Shown: piece by piece, positions 28,581 to 36,476 of the stretch | Position numbering within the stretch: position 1 is the first letter of the stretch | How the letters are laid out: every line of letters starts with the position of its first letter | Origin: Acidobacteriota bacterium | GTDB lineage: Bacteria; Acidobacteriota; Blastocatellia; Pyrinomonadales; Pyrinomonadaceae | Direction: 5' to 3' | Assembly: GCA_020200235.1 (NCBI GenBank) | Contig: JAIVJC010000013.1 | Span: forward strand, 1-45,851 | Length of the DNA: 45,851 nt | Position numbers and translations under genes: made by a program | Notes under the pieces: model-generated | The model's input: the letters and a program-made list of their open reading frames with translations, nothing else | Database searches by the model: none | Told to the model about the DNA's origin: nothing

Positions 28581-29342
28581 ATGTCTACCGAGCGCGGGAG
28601 GCGCGCGAAGGAGCGCCAGCGCAGCCGCATCGTCGTCAACGTGGACGAGCCGCGTCGGCAGCGCGGCGCGCGCGATCAGGATCGCACCCTCAGGCGCCGA
28701 CCGAGCCGCCTCTCCAGAGGTGGTCGCCGCAGGCTGATCGTCGCCGCGGCGGTCGCGGGCGCGTTGGTCGTCGCCGCTCTCGCGGGCGCTTACCTCTGGT
28801 ATCAGTCTTACAAAAAATCTCCGGCCTACTCGCTCGCGCTGCTCGTCGACGCGGCGCGGCGCAGTGATCGGCAGACGGTCGATCAATTCATCGACGCGGA
28901 TCAGTTAACGCACAGCCTCGTGCCGCAGGTCGTGGCGAAAGTCTCCGCGCGCGGGCAAGGGGCGACGGCGCAGGCGGGCGCGGCGCAGGTCCCGGCGTCG
29001 GTGCGCCGCTACGTCGAGGCGAACGCGGGCGTGCTCATCCCGGGCGCGCGCGAGCAGGTGCGCGACGCCGTGATCGCCCAGGTCAGACGGGGCGTGGCTT
29101 CACACGCCGACAGCTACCCGTTCTTCCTGACCGCGCTCGGCGCGCGCTTCGCGGCTGACGAGATCAGCGTCCAGGGCGACGTTGCGAGCGTCGCGTTCAA
29201 GTCGAGCAATCAGCCCGTCGCGCTCGGCTTGCAGCGCGACGCCGCGGGCGAGCGCTGGCGCGTCATCTCCGTCCAGAGCGAAGAGCTGGCGACGCGCATC
29301 GCCGATAACCTGTCGCGCGGCTTACCCGCGCTCGGCAGATGA
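28581..29342 (+). CDS. Single-span membrane protein, DUF2939-like
   Basis: A 253-residue protein. It has a strongly basic, Arg-rich cytoplasmic N-terminus of about 50 residues, one membrane helix (L-I-V-A-A-A-V-A-G-A-L-V-V-A-A-L-A-G-A-Y-L) and an external or periplasmic domain starting S-P-A-Y-S-L-A-L-L-V-D-A-A-R-R-S-D. That start resembles DUF2939, but the match is loose. The ATG at 28581 is 4 nt past the xseA stop with GGAGGGG 10 nt upstream. Its place between xseA and xseB is unusual; function is unknown. Confidence 0.8.
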   Translation: MSTERGRRAKERQRSRIVVNVDEPRRQRGARDQDRTLRRRPSRLSRGGRRRLIVAAAVAGALVVAALAGAYLWYQSYKKSPAYSLALLVDAARRSDRQTVDQFIDADQLTHSLVPQVVAKVSARGQGATAQAGAAQVPASVRRYVEANAGVLIPGAREQVRDAVIAQVRRGVASHADSYPFFLTALGARFAADEISVQGDVASVAFKSSNQPVALGLQRDAAGERWRVISVQSEELATRIADNLSRGLPALGR

Positions 29343-29367
29343 ACACGAGTCGGTGAATTAAACTTTT

Positions 29368-29676
29368 ATGATGAAGACGAAAAAATCGGTGGCGCAGAGT
29401 CAGACGTTCGAGTCGTCGCTGGCGGCGTTGGAGAGGTGCGTGCGCGAGCTGGAGCGCGGGGAGCTGCCGCTGGAGAAGAGTCTGGAGCTGTTCGAGGAGG
29501 GCGTGAGGCTCTCGCGCGAGTGCCAGGAGCGCCTCAACGAGGCGGAGCGGCGGATCGAAGTGCTCTTGCAGGACGACGAGGGGCGCACGTTCGCGTCCGC
29601 GCTCGGCGGGGGCGACCTCTCCCGCGCCGGGTTCGACGCCGCCTCGGTCGATGACGAAGATGAAAGCGTCTTCTGA
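29368..29676 (+). CDS. xseB: Exodeoxyribonuclease VII small subunit
   Basis: A 102-residue protein with the typical two-helix XseB core: F-E-S-S-L-A-A-L-E-R-C-V-R-E-L-E-R-G-E-L-P-L-E-K-S-L-E-L-F-E-E-G, then L-S-R-E-C-Q-E-R-L-N-E-A-E. The final 30 residues are acidic and less conserved. Its end overlaps the start of the prenyl transferase gene. Confidence 0.95.
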   Translation: MMKTKKSVAQSQTFESSLAALERCVRELERGELPLEKSLELFEEGVRLSRECQERLNEAERRIEVLLQDDEGRTFASALGGGDLSRAGFDAASVDDEDESVF

Positions 29677-30595
29677 CACCGCCGACGCGCGCGCCGTCGC
29701 GACGGCCGAAGGGGCGCGCGAATTTTTGTCGCGCGCGCGCTCGGTCGTCGACGCGCGGCTCGACGCACTCGTGCCCGCCGAGGGGGTCGAGCCGACGGCC
29801 GTCCACGCGGCGATCCGCTGGAGCCTCTTCGCGGGCGGGAAGCGGCTGCGCCCCGCGCTCGTCCTCGCGGCGGGCGAGACGTTCGGCGCGAGGCGTGCGG
29901 AGTTGATGGCGACCGCGTGCGCCTTCGAGCTGGTTCACACCTACTCGCTCGTCCACGACGATCTGCCGTCGATGGACGACGACGATTTGCGCCGCGGGCG
30001 ACCCACCTGCCACGTCCGCTTCGGCGAGGCGACGGCGATCCTCGCGGGCGACGCCTTGCAGTCGCTCGCCTTCCAGACGATCGCGGAAGACGAAGGGCTC
30101 GATCCGACGTTGCGCGTGAGAGTGGTCGCGGAGCTGGCGCGCGCGGCGGGGACGCCCGACGGGATGGTCGCGGGGCAGAGCCTCGATCTGGCCGCCGAGT
30201 CGCGCGCGGGCGTCGGGGCGGACGAGCTCGATCGTATTCACGAGCGCAAGACCGGCGCGATGATCGCGGCGGCGGCGCGCTGCGGCGCGATCATCGCAGG
30301 CGCGGCGGCGCGCGAGCTCGAAGCCGTCTCCCTTTACGCCGCGCGGCTGGGTCTGCTCTTCCAGATCACGGACGACCTGCTCGACGTGACGGCTTCCGCC
30401 GAAGACCTCGGCAAGACTCCGGGCAAGGACGCGCGCGCCCTCAAAGCCACCTACCCCGCGCTCCACGGTCTCGAAGCCGCGCGCGGGCGCGCACGCGCGG
30501 TCTGCCGGGAGGCGTGCGCCGCGCTCGACGCGGTCGAACGCCCGACCTCGCTCCTGCGCGCGCTCGCGCTCCTCACGCTCGAACGCCGCGCGTGA
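29651..30595 (+). CDS. ispA: Polyprenyl synthetase, probably farnesyl diphosphate synthase
   Basis: A 314-residue trans-prenyltransferase that condenses isopentenyl diphosphate with allylic diphosphates. The first Asp-rich motif, H-D-D-L-P-S-M-D-D-D-D-L-R-R-G (Asp103-104), has the two-residue insertion of bacterial type II farnesyl/geranylgeranyl synthases. The second motif is T-D-D-L-L-D-V-T. G-G-K-R-L-R-P-A-L near residue 63 binds diphosphate. The start may be ATG 29651 or ATG 29660; either overlaps xseB, giving translational coupling. The order xseB-ispA is common in bacteria, often followed by dxs, which is absent here. Chain length (C15 or C20) is not fixed by sequence. Confidence 0.93.
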   Translation: MTKMKASSDTADARAVATAEGAREFLSRARSVVDARLDALVPAEGVEPTAVHAAIRWSLFAGGKRLRPALVLAAGETFGARRAELMATACAFELVHTYSLVHDDLPSMDDDDLRRGRPTCHVRFGEATAILAGDALQSLAFQTIAEDEGLDPTLRVRVVAELARAAGTPDGMVAGQSLDLAAESRAGVGADELDRIHERKTGAMIAAAARCGAIIAGAAARELEAVSLYAARLGLLFQITDDLLDVTASAEDLGKTPGKDARALKATYPALHGLEAARGRARAVCREACAALDAVERPTSLLRALALLTLERRA

Positions 30596-30625
30596 GATCG
30601 GCGAATCATCCAGACTCATCGCCAA

Positions 30626-30710
30626 CACTCAAATCCCCTGAGCGACTCCGGCGCCTCCGGCGTGAGAATAAAATTTCACGCTGGAGGCGCCGGGGTCGCT
30701 CAGGGGAGTG
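30626..30710. repeat. Long palindrome between convergent ispA and bcp
   Basis: CACTC with CCCCTGAGCGAC and GGCGCCTCC on the left pair with GGAGGCGCC, GTCGCTCAGGGG and GAGTG on the right, around an AT-rich ATAAAATT centre. The stem is over 30 bp with a few mismatches. Arms lack a 7-base period, so this is a different type from the heptamer elements. It probably ends both transcripts. Confidence 0.85.
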
Positions 30711-30747
30711 TTAGTTCTAACTCGAACTGTAAACACGCCGTCGCGCG

Positions 30748-31206
30748 TCAGGCGCGGAAGGCTTCGAGGACTTCGTCGGCGTGCTGCTCGACGTTGACCT
30801 TGTCGAAGACCTTTTTGATCTTGCCTTCCTTGTCGATCAGAAAAGTCTTGCGCGCGACGCCCATGAACTTCCTGTCGCCCCACGTCTGCTCGCCGTAGAC
30901 GCCGTAGGCGTCCGAGACCGAGTGATCCGTGTCGGCGAGCAGGGTGAAAGGCAGGTTGAACTTCTCGGCGAACTTCTGGTGCGACTGCTCGTCGTCGGGC
31001 GAGACGCCGAAGACCTTGACGCCTTCGCGCTCGTAGACCGAGCTGGCGTCGCGGAAGGAGCAAGCCTCCTTCGTGCAGCCCGGCGTGTCGTCCTTCGGGT
31101 AGAAGTAGAGCACGACGTTCTGACCGCGGAGGTCTGAGAGCTTGACCGGGTTGCCCTGCGCGTCGCGCGAGGCGAAGTCGGGCGCGTTGTCGCCTTCCTT
31201 GAGCAT
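30748..31206 (-). CDS. bcp: Thioredoxin-dependent peroxiredoxin Bcp/PrxQ
   Basis: A 152-residue peroxiredoxin of normal length. The active site is Y-P-K-D-D-T-P-G-C-T-K-E-A-C-S-F-R-D, with peroxidatic Cys44 and resolving Cys49 five residues on, the helix-2 arrangement of PrxQ. It reduces hydroperoxides with electrons from thioredoxin. The final helix D-K-V-N-V-E-Q-H-A-D-E-V is intact. A GGAG lies 13 nt before the ATG. Confidence 0.96.
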   Translation of the reverse strand: MLKEGDNAPDFASRDAQGNPVKLSDLRGQNVVLYFYPKDDTPGCTKEACSFRDASSVYEREGVKVFGVSPDDEQSHQKFAEKFNLPFTLLADTDHSVSDAYGVYGEQTWGDRKFMGVARKTFLIDKEGKIKKVFDKVNVEQHADEVLEAFRA

Positions 31207-31345
31207 GGCTGTTAGTTTCTCCGTCCCTGTAATGTGATTGAAGCGTGCCCGGATGATAACACGCGGCGCGACCCGGCTTGATCCGAGCGCGCGCGGCGGG
31301 CGCAGTCGCGTCGAGTCGCGCGGGCGGAGTTTCGCGCTGAAGGGG

Positions 31346-31864
31346 TTAGCGTCGGACGGAAGTTTCGTCGTCGCCCGCCGGAGGGGTCTCGTCGGACTTA
31401 ATGGTCTGGCGCGGGGCGGGCGTGGCGGGGCGTCGCGCGTGGAGGCGCGCGGTGATCTGCGTGCCGAGGCGCTCGCTGCCGCGCCCGGTCGGCTCGTCGG
31501 CTTCGAAAATCTCCTCGAACCAGGAACGCCGCTCGGAAGTCGCCGCGCGCTCAGCCGTCGGCGGCTCGCCGGTCGGCTGCTCGTCGCGCGCCGGCGGGGG
31601 CTGCGCCGCCCCGGCGGTCGCCGCCGCGCGGTCGTCGCCCTTCAGGCTCTCCAACTCGTCGGCGAGGTTGAGCGCGGTCAGCACGGCGATCTTCGCCACG
31701 TCGACCGTCGTCATGTGAGCGGCGACCTCGCGCATGCGCCCGTCCACCAGCGTCGCCACGCGCTCGGCGTAACCGGCGTCGCGCCCGGTGCGCAGGCGGT
31801 AGGGCTGATCGAAGATGCGCACGACCACGCTGGTCTGCTGGTCGGCCGGTGTTTGTTGGCTCAT
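31346..31864 (-). CDS. zapA: ZapA-like cell division protein with disordered C-terminal extension
   Basis: A 172-residue protein. Residues about 10-100 match ZapA, the small coiled-coil protein that bundles FtsZ filaments: V-V-V-R-I-F-D-Q-P-Y-R-L-R then Y-A-E-R-V-A-T-L-V-D-G-R-M-R-E-V-A and V-A-K-I-A-V-L-T-A-L-N-L-A-D-E-L. After residue 105 comes a Pro/Ala/Thr-rich tail of some 65 residues absent from standard ZapA. A GAGGAAG lies 9 nt before the ATG. No 6S RNA, often found near zapA, could be recognised in the flanks. Confidence 0.88.
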   Translation of the reverse strand: MSQQTPADQQTSVVVRIFDQPYRLRTGRDAGYAERVATLVDGRMREVAAHMTTVDVAKIAVLTALNLADELESLKGDDRAAATAGAAQPPPARDEQPTGEPPTAERAATSERRSWFEEIFEADEPTGRGSERLGTQITARLHARRPATPAPRQTIKSDETPPAGDDETSVRR

Positions 31865-32029
31865 GGCAAAGCTACTTCCTCGACATCACTGACGTGCGAA
31901 CGCGGACGGGGCTGGCAAGCGGCAAGGCGCGGCGAAGTTTAGCATAAAGCCTTCGTCGCGCGCTCACGCGGCTCGTCATGAGCCCTCTCGCACAAGTGCC
32001 GACGAAGCCCGCGAAGGCTGGCGGTCGTC

Positions 32030-32845
32030 TTAGACTTCGACGGTCGGGGCGTGCGCGCCCGCGGCGTGACGCTTTTGGAGCGCGCGCAGCGGTTCGGGGA
32101 CGAAGGCGGTGAGCTGGTGCGTGGCGGTGTGACCGTCGGCGAACGCCTGGTAGAGCAGAAGCTCGGGGAGTTGCAGGCAACTGAGCGGCGAGTTTTCGAC
32201 GTAGCCGGTGTCGATGCCGACGGCGCTGTTGTGCATGTAGATGCCGTGGTGACCGAGGCGACCGCGCAAGGGGAGGAGCGGCGTCGGCGTGTGACCGAAG
32301 ACGCAGGGCTTGCCCGTGTAGCCCTTGAAGAAGTCGGGGTCGCGCGACCAGAGCAGGTGGTGCGGCGAGCAGTCGCGCGGGTGCTTGCCGCCTTCGAGGC
32401 CGGCGTGGACGTAAAGAGCCATCTCGTCCTCGTAAAAGAGCGGGAGGCTGCGGAAGAACTCCGCGTGCTCCTCGGGCAGCGACGCGCCGAAGCGCTCTCG
32501 CAGCTCCAGGAAATCTTTCTCCTTGCGGATGCGGAACCACTCGCCGGTGTACTGCTGGATCGTGCAGTGGCTGCCGACCGCCACGTGCAGCCAGAGCGTC
32601 GCGCCGCCTTCGAGGAAGTCCAGCAGCATCTGCTCGTGGTTGCCGCGCACGCAGACGACTCGATCGGGGTTCGCCCTGCGCAGGTTGATCACGTCCTCGA
32701 CCGTGCCGGGAATCTCGTCGCCGCGATCCACGAGATCGCCGAGCAGGACGACCGTGTCGTTTTCCGCGTCGCGCGGGATCATCGAGAGCAGCGCGCGGAG
32801 TTGCGCGCGCCGCCCGTGGAGATCGCCGATGACGAAGGTGCTCAC
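32030..32845 (-). CDS. PPP-family metallophosphatase (serine/threonine protein phosphatase-like)
   Basis: A 271-residue calcineurin-like phosphatase. The N-terminus has the three metal motifs in order: G-D-L-H-G (7-11), G-D-L-V-D-R-G (about 36-42) and G-N-H-E (about 70-73), then V-H-A-G and G-H-T-P further on. These bind two metal ions and define PPP phosphatases. The GTG at 32843-32845 overlaps the stop of the upstream serine/threonine kinase as GTGA, so the two are translationally coupled. The frame is open much further upstream, through the kinase gene, but only the segment from this GTG is conserved in type. A role in reversing the kinase's phosphorylation is inference from coupling. Confidence 0.9.
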   Translation of the reverse strand: MSTFVIGDLHGRRAQLRALLSMIPRDAENDTVVLLGDLVDRGDEIPGTVEDVINLRRANPDRVVCVRGNHEQMLLDFLEGGATLWLHVAVGSHCTIQQYTGEWFRIRKEKDFLELRERFGASLPEEHAEFFRSLPLFYEDEMALYVHAGLEGGKHPRDCSPHHLLWSRDPDFFKGYTGKPCVFGHTPTPLLPLRGRLGHHGIYMHNSAVGIDTGYVENSPLSCLQLPELLLYQAFADGHTATHQLTAFVPEPLRALQKRHAAGAHAPTVEV

Positions 32846-35337
32846 CCGCCCATGCCCCCCGGCTGCGCCTGCGCCTGCGAGCGCTCGATGCGCTGCATCA
32901 ACTCGGCGAAGCGCGGATCGGCGCGCAGGGCCGCCCACTCCGGGTTCGACTCGAACCACGGCCGGTTCTCGTTGCCGAGATCGATGGCGCGACCGAGCCA
33001 GTCGAACGCCTCGTCCGTCATGCCTTCGAGCGCGTAGGCGGTGGCGAGCCAGTAGGGCACGTCGTGATCGGCGAGCGCGACCTCCTTCAGCCGCTCGGTC
33101 AGCTCGGCGCGCGCCGCCTCGTGCTCGCCGAGGCGGCTCAAAGTCTGCGCGTAGAGCGCGCGCAGCCCCGCGATCTCCGGGTGGCGCTCGACAACCTCGC
33201 GCAGGATTTCCGCGCCGCGCTCCACGTCGCCCTGGTGGAACGTGACGACGCCGCGGAAGGCGCGGATGAACGGGTGATCGGGCTCCACCTCCGCGCCCTT
33301 GTCCAGCTCCGCCAGCGCCTCCTCGTACTGCCCCATGTACATCAGCACGCGCGCGCGGTTGTAGCTGACGACGACGCGCTCCGCCGGGTTCAAACGCTCC
33401 ATCCGGTCGAGGCAGCGCAGCGCGCGGTCGTACTGACCGTCGAGCCGGTAGAGGTAGGAGGCGACGAACTGCACGCCCGTGTCGTTCGGCGCCTCGCGGC
33501 GCAGTCGCTCCACCTCGCCGCGCGCCTTCTGCTTCTCGCCGCGCGCGAGGTAGATGAAGACCATGTGCATGCGCGCCTCGAAGTTCTTCGGATCGAGCGC
33601 GAGCCCCTTGCGAAACTCCTCCTCGGCGCGCTCGTAGTCCTCGCTGTCGCCCATGCACTTGATGACGCGGTTGGCGTAACAGCCGCCCAGGGCGCAGTGT
33701 GCGAGCGCGAACTCCGGATCGAGCGCGACAGCGCGGCGGAAATGCTGGATGGCTTCCTCCACGTCCTCGTTCGCGAGCGTGTGGTAGATGTAGCGGCCGA
33801 GGGCGTCACGCCCGCGCAGATACTCCTCGTAAGCCTCCGCGTTTTTGGTCGCGCGCTGCCCGAGCGCCTCCTGCTCGTCCGCGCCCAGCTCGATGCGCAA
33901 GCCCTGCACGATCTGCTGCGCGATGGTGTCCTGCACGGTGATGATGTCGGCGGCGGTCGCGTCGATGCGATCCGTCCAGAGGAGGTTGCCCGTCAGCACG
34001 TCGAGCAGTTGCGCGTTAACCCGGAGCTTATCGCCCGCGCGCAAAAAGTTCGCGGAGAGGATGGCGTTGACGCTCATCTCCCTGCCGGCTTCGAGCGGAT
34101 CGACCTGCTGCCCGCGGTACTTCGTGATCATCGACGAGGGGCGGACGACGAGCGAGCGCAGGCGCGCCAGCTCCGTGATGACCGCGTCGGCGAGCGAGAA
34201 CTCGTAGAAGCTCACCTCGCCGTCGCCGATCAGGTTGTGGAAGGGCAGGATCGCGATGGACTTCTGCGCGCCCTCGGGCGCGCTCGTCTGCATCGTGTCG
34301 TGCAGCAGCCCTTGCGACGCCGAGGCGGCTGAGCCGGGGGCGGTCGAGGCGGCGGGCGGCAGGGAACTGGCGTCGCCCGCGCCGGTGATGTTGCGCAGCC
34401 AGCGGCGGAACGTGCGGCCGAAGTTGGTCTGCGGCGTGTGGCGCGGCGGGACGGGCGCGATGCCTTCGGCGACGGTGCTCGTCGCCACGCCCCCGCCCGC
34501 CCTGACCTCGACGAGCACCGCGCGCAGATCGTCGCGGAACTCCGTCATGCGCTGGTAACGAGCGTCGGGTTTCTTGGCGAGCGCGCGATCGAGAATCTCC
34601 TGCAGGCGCGGCGGCACGTCCTGCCGGACTTCGGCGAGGCGGACGGGCGTGTCGTGCAGCACGGCGTAGCGCACCTCGACGCTCGTCTTGCCGCGGAAGG
34701 GCCAGGTGCCGGTCAGCATCTCGTAGAGCAGGACGCCGGTGGAGAAGATGTCGGCGCGGTGATCCACTTTCGCGCCCGTGGCCTGCTCGGGCGCGGCGTA
34801 GGTCGCCGTCCCGTAGGGGATGCCCATCTCGGTGAGGTGCATGCTGGTCTTGTCCTCGCCGCGCTCGTCGAGGAGCTTGGCGAGACCGAAGTCGAGGACT
34901 TTCGCCGCGCCGTTCGGCGTGACCATCACGTTGCCGGCTTTGATGTCGCGGTGGATGACCCCGCGGGCGTGGGCGGCGGCTAAGGCGTCGGCGACCTGCA
35001 AGCCGATGGTCAGCGCGCTGCGGAGTTCCAGGGGCTTGCCGTTGACGAGCTGGCGGACGTTCTTGCCCTCGATGTGCTGCATCGTGATGAAGTGGACGCC
35101 GCCCTCTTCGTGCAGCCCGTAGATGACGCAGATGTTCGGGTGATCGAGGGAGGAGGCGAGCTGCGCCTCGCGCTCGAAGCGCTTGAGGTTGGCGTCGCGC
35201 GCCGTCAGCTCCGGCGAGAGGACTTTGACGACGACCGTGCGACCGAGCCGCGTGTCGACGGCTTTATAAACCGTCCCCTGTCCGCCCGTGCCGAGCTTCT
35301 CGACGATCTTGTAATTCAGGAGGGTGGAGCCGAGCAT
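32842..35337 (-). CDS. Serine/threonine protein kinase with TolB-like and TPR domains
   Basis: An 831-residue protein. The kinase domain (about 8-275) has P-loop G-T-G-G-Q-G-T-V, Lys38, H-R-D-I-K-A-G-N (Asp131) and D-F-G (Asp149), then A-P-E-Q. A linker rich in Pro/Ala follows. No clear membrane helix is seen, so it is likely cytoplasmic. Residues about 365-500 form a TolB-like domain starting S-I-A-I-L-P-F-H-N-L-I-G-D, a fold seen in many acidobacterial kinases and adenylate cyclases. The rest (about 510-820) is a run of TPR-type helical repeats, such as H-F-R-R-A-V-A-L-D-P-E-F-A-L-A-H. It is coupled to a downstream phosphatase. A promoter lies so close to the ATG that the mRNA may be leaderless. 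Confidence 0.95.
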   Translation of the reverse strand: MLGSTLLNYKIVEKLGTGGQGTVYKAVDTRLGRTVVVKVLSPELTARDANLKRFEREAQLASSLDHPNICVIYGLHEEGGVHFITMQHIEGKNVRQLVNGKPLELRSALTIGLQVADALAAAHARGVIHRDIKAGNVMVTPNGAAKVLDFGLAKLLDERGEDKTSMHLTEMGIPYGTATYAAPEQATGAKVDHRADIFSTGVLLYEMLTGTWPFRGKTSVEVRYAVLHDTPVRLAEVRQDVPPRLQEILDRALAKKPDARYQRMTEFRDDLRAVLVEVRAGGGVATSTVAEGIAPVPPRHTPQTNFGRTFRRWLRNITGAGDASSLPPAASTAPGSAASASQGLLHDTMQTSAPEGAQKSIAILPFHNLIGDGEVSFYEFSLADAVITELARLRSLVVRPSSMITKYRGQQVDPLEAGREMSVNAILSANFLRAGDKLRVNAQLLDVLTGNLLWTDRIDATAADIITVQDTIAQQIVQGLRIELGADEQEALGQRATKNAEAYEEYLRGRDALGRYIYHTLANEDVEEAIQHFRRAVALDPEFALAHCALGGCYANRVIKCMGDSEDYERAEEEFRKGLALDPKNFEARMHMVFIYLARGEKQKARGEVERLRREAPNDTGVQFVASYLYRLDGQYDRALRCLDRMERLNPAERVVVSYNRARVLMYMGQYEEALAELDKGAEVEPDHPFIRAFRGVVTFHQGDVERGAEILREVVERHPEIAGLRALYAQTLSRLGEHEAARAELTERLKEVALADHDVPYWLATAYALEGMTDEAFDWLGRAIDLGNENRPWFESNPEWAALRADPRFAELMQRIERSQAQAQPGGMGG

Positions 35338-35349
35338 TCTGTGAGAGCG

Positions 35350-35378
35350 ATTCTAGTTTCTCGACCAGAGGTTTGCAA
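35350..35378 (-). promoter_or_regulatory. Sigma-70 promoter, probable leaderless start of the kinase mRNA
   Basis: Minus-strand TTGCAA (35373-35378) and TAGAAT (35350-35355) are separated by exactly 17 nt. The ATG at 35337 is about 12 nt past the -10, leaving a 5' leader of about 6 nt, and no Shine-Dalgarno is visible. Confidence 0.6.
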
Positions 35379-35413
35379 TGAATCGGCAGTCGAAGTATTT
35401 TCCTACCCGCCCT

Positions 35414-35658
35414 CGCCTCCCGTTTAAGCTGCGAATCCCGCGACATCCGACGCACCAGACGACACGCCGAACCGACTCGCCAGCATCAGGCGGAGGCTCG
35501 CCCGCGAGTCAGGCGAGGGCGCGCGGGACTCGTTCCGAAAATTCATCCCGACCTCGCAGCGCGTCTACGGCGTGCGCGTCCCCGCCCTCAACGAGATCGC
35601 CAGGGAGCATGGCGGGGCGGGCTTCGCGCTCGTCGAGGCGCTGTGGCGCCAGACTTTT
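35414..35658 (+). pseudogene. Remnant of a DNA alkylation repair (AlkD-like) gene
   Basis: One frame encodes R-L-A-S-I-R-R-R-L-A-R-E-S-G-E, then F-R-K-F-I-P-T-S-Q-R-V-Y-G-V-R-V-P-A-L-N-E-I-A and G-F-A-L-V-E-A-L-W-R-Q. This is the N-terminal part of AlkD-type HEAT-repeat DNA glycosylases. It has no usable start codon after the in-frame TAA at 35408-35410 region and breaks off after about 75 residues, where coding character shifts to the frame of a small membrane protein. The rest of the enzyme, including the catalytic Asp region, is missing. Confidence 0.55.
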
Positions 35659-35953
35659 ACTCGGCGCGATCTGCGGACTGATCTACGGCGCGCTCTCCGC
35701 CGCCTCGATGCTTCCTCTGAAATTCGACGACAAGACCGCCGCTCTGACGGGCGCGTTTCTCAACCGCTTCGCCATCGGGTTTGTGATCGGCGCGGCGCGT
35801 TTGCCCGTGCCGCCGTGGGCGCAAGGGCTCATCTTCGGTCTGCTCTTGAGCCTGCCCGACGCTATCATCACGAAGGCTTACGCGCCGATCCTCGTCCTCG
35901 GCGCGGTGGGCGGCGTCATCATCGGTCTCATCGTCGGCAAGTGGGGCGTCTAA
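35609..35953 (+). CDS. Small membrane protein of unknown function
   Basis: From the ATG at 35609 a protein of 114 residues: a basic N-terminus, then about four membrane helices, R-L-L-L-G-A-I-C-G-L-I-Y-G-A-L, L-T-G-A-F-L-N-R-F-A-I-G-F-V-I-G-A, W-A-Q-G-L-I-F-G-L-L-L-S-L-P-D-A-I-I-T-K-A and A-V-G-G-V-I-I-G-L-I-V. It resembles small conserved membrane proteins with an L-P-D-A-I-I-T-K-A motif, but I cannot name the family. The first 16 residues are read in another frame over the end of the AlkD remnant, so the original start was probably lost and replaced. An AGGGAG sits only 1 nt before the ATG, too near for normal initiation. Confidence 0.6.
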   Translation: MAGRASRSSRRCGARLLLGAICGLIYGALSAASMLPLKFDDKTAALTGAFLNRFAIGFVIGAARLPVPPWAQGLIFGLLLSLPDAIITKAYAPILVLGAVGGVIIGLIVGKWGV

Positions 35954-35968
35954 CCCTATGGACGTGCG

Positions 35969-36082
35969 CGAAGCGACGAATGCTCACGTACGTTGAGCGC
36001 GCAACTCGCACTAAAGCGAAAGGGCGACGCGCAACTTTGCGCCACCCTTTCGCTCACAGCAAAATTATTCGTCGTTCGTCCG
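35969..36082. repeat. Imperfect palindromic element
   Basis: Outer arms CGAAGCGACGAAT and ATTCGTCGTTCG enclose inner arms GCGAAAGGG and CCCTTTCGC. It lies between the small membrane protein gene and the convergent glutaredoxin gene. Stem matching is good in the two arm pairs and poor between them. Confidence 0.6.
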
Positions 36083-36111
36083 GCGAACCGCCGGAGCTAG
36101 TCGTGCACGGT

Positions 36112-36333
36112 TCAACCGCGCGGGGGCGTGCCCCACCCCGAACCCGCGTAGACGCCGTCCACGACGACGCACGGCACGGTCGGATCGTTGTCCGAGTAGG
36201 CGAACATCTCCTTGCGGCGCGCGCGGTCGTTCTGCGCGTCGTACTCCGTGAAGGGCGTGCCCTGCGAGTTGTAATAGTCCCGCGCCTGCTGGCAGTACGG
36301 GCAGCCCGGCTTGACGTAGATCACCACTCCCAT
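36112..36333 (-). CDS. Glutaredoxin
   Basis: A 73-residue glutaredoxin. It has the dithiol active site P-G-C-P-Y-C-Q-Q (Cys11, Cys14), then T-P-F-T-E-Y-D and T-V-P-C-V-V-V-D-G, the cis-Pro loop with an extra Cys. The ATG at 36331-36333 has a strong AGGAGGT 9 nt upstream, so this start is preferred to an earlier one at 36414 that would add repeat-derived residues. The C-terminus, G-W-G-T-P-P-R-G, is shorter than in many relatives. Confidence 0.9.
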   Translation of the reverse strand: MGVVIYVKPGCPYCQQARDYYNSQGTPFTEYDAQNDRARRKEMFAYSDNDPTVPCVVVDGVYAGSGWGTPPRG

Positions 36334-36360
36334 CGTCCGTCGACCTCCTGATGGATCAAT

Positions 36361-36476
36361 CGTAAATCGTAATTCGTAAATAGCACAAGCCGCCCCTCCG
36401 CCGCGGCGCGTCACGAGTCGCGCCGCCCGCGCCCCGCGTTCAAACGCGATCCGCGATTTACGATTCGCGGTTTACG
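36361..36476. repeat. Heptamer inverted-repeat element 7 (CGTAAAT units)
   Basis: Left arm CGTAAAT CGTAATT CGTAAAT, right arm ATTTACG ATTCGCG GTTTACG, with a GC-rich centre of about 65 nt. It lies just upstream of the glutaredoxin gene. The rest of the gap up to element 8 (36477-36727) holds one basic Pro/Thr-rich open frame that I do not regard as a gene. Confidence 0.85.

Noticed and set aside
31253-31258. Promoter of bcp (TATCAT on the minus strand)
   Set aside because: Similar to the TATAAT patches before the kinase and cstA, but with one mismatch and no -35; too weak to list as a feature.
31865-32029. 6S RNA beside zapA
   Set aside because: A small hairpin (GGCTCATGACGAGCC) exists but not the long open-bubble duplex expected of 6S RNA.
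32846-33658. Upstream extension of the phosphatase frame through the kinase gene
   Set aside because: The frame is open by chance; its translation is Arg/Gly-rich without domain character, and the GTG at 32845 starts exactly at the metal motif.
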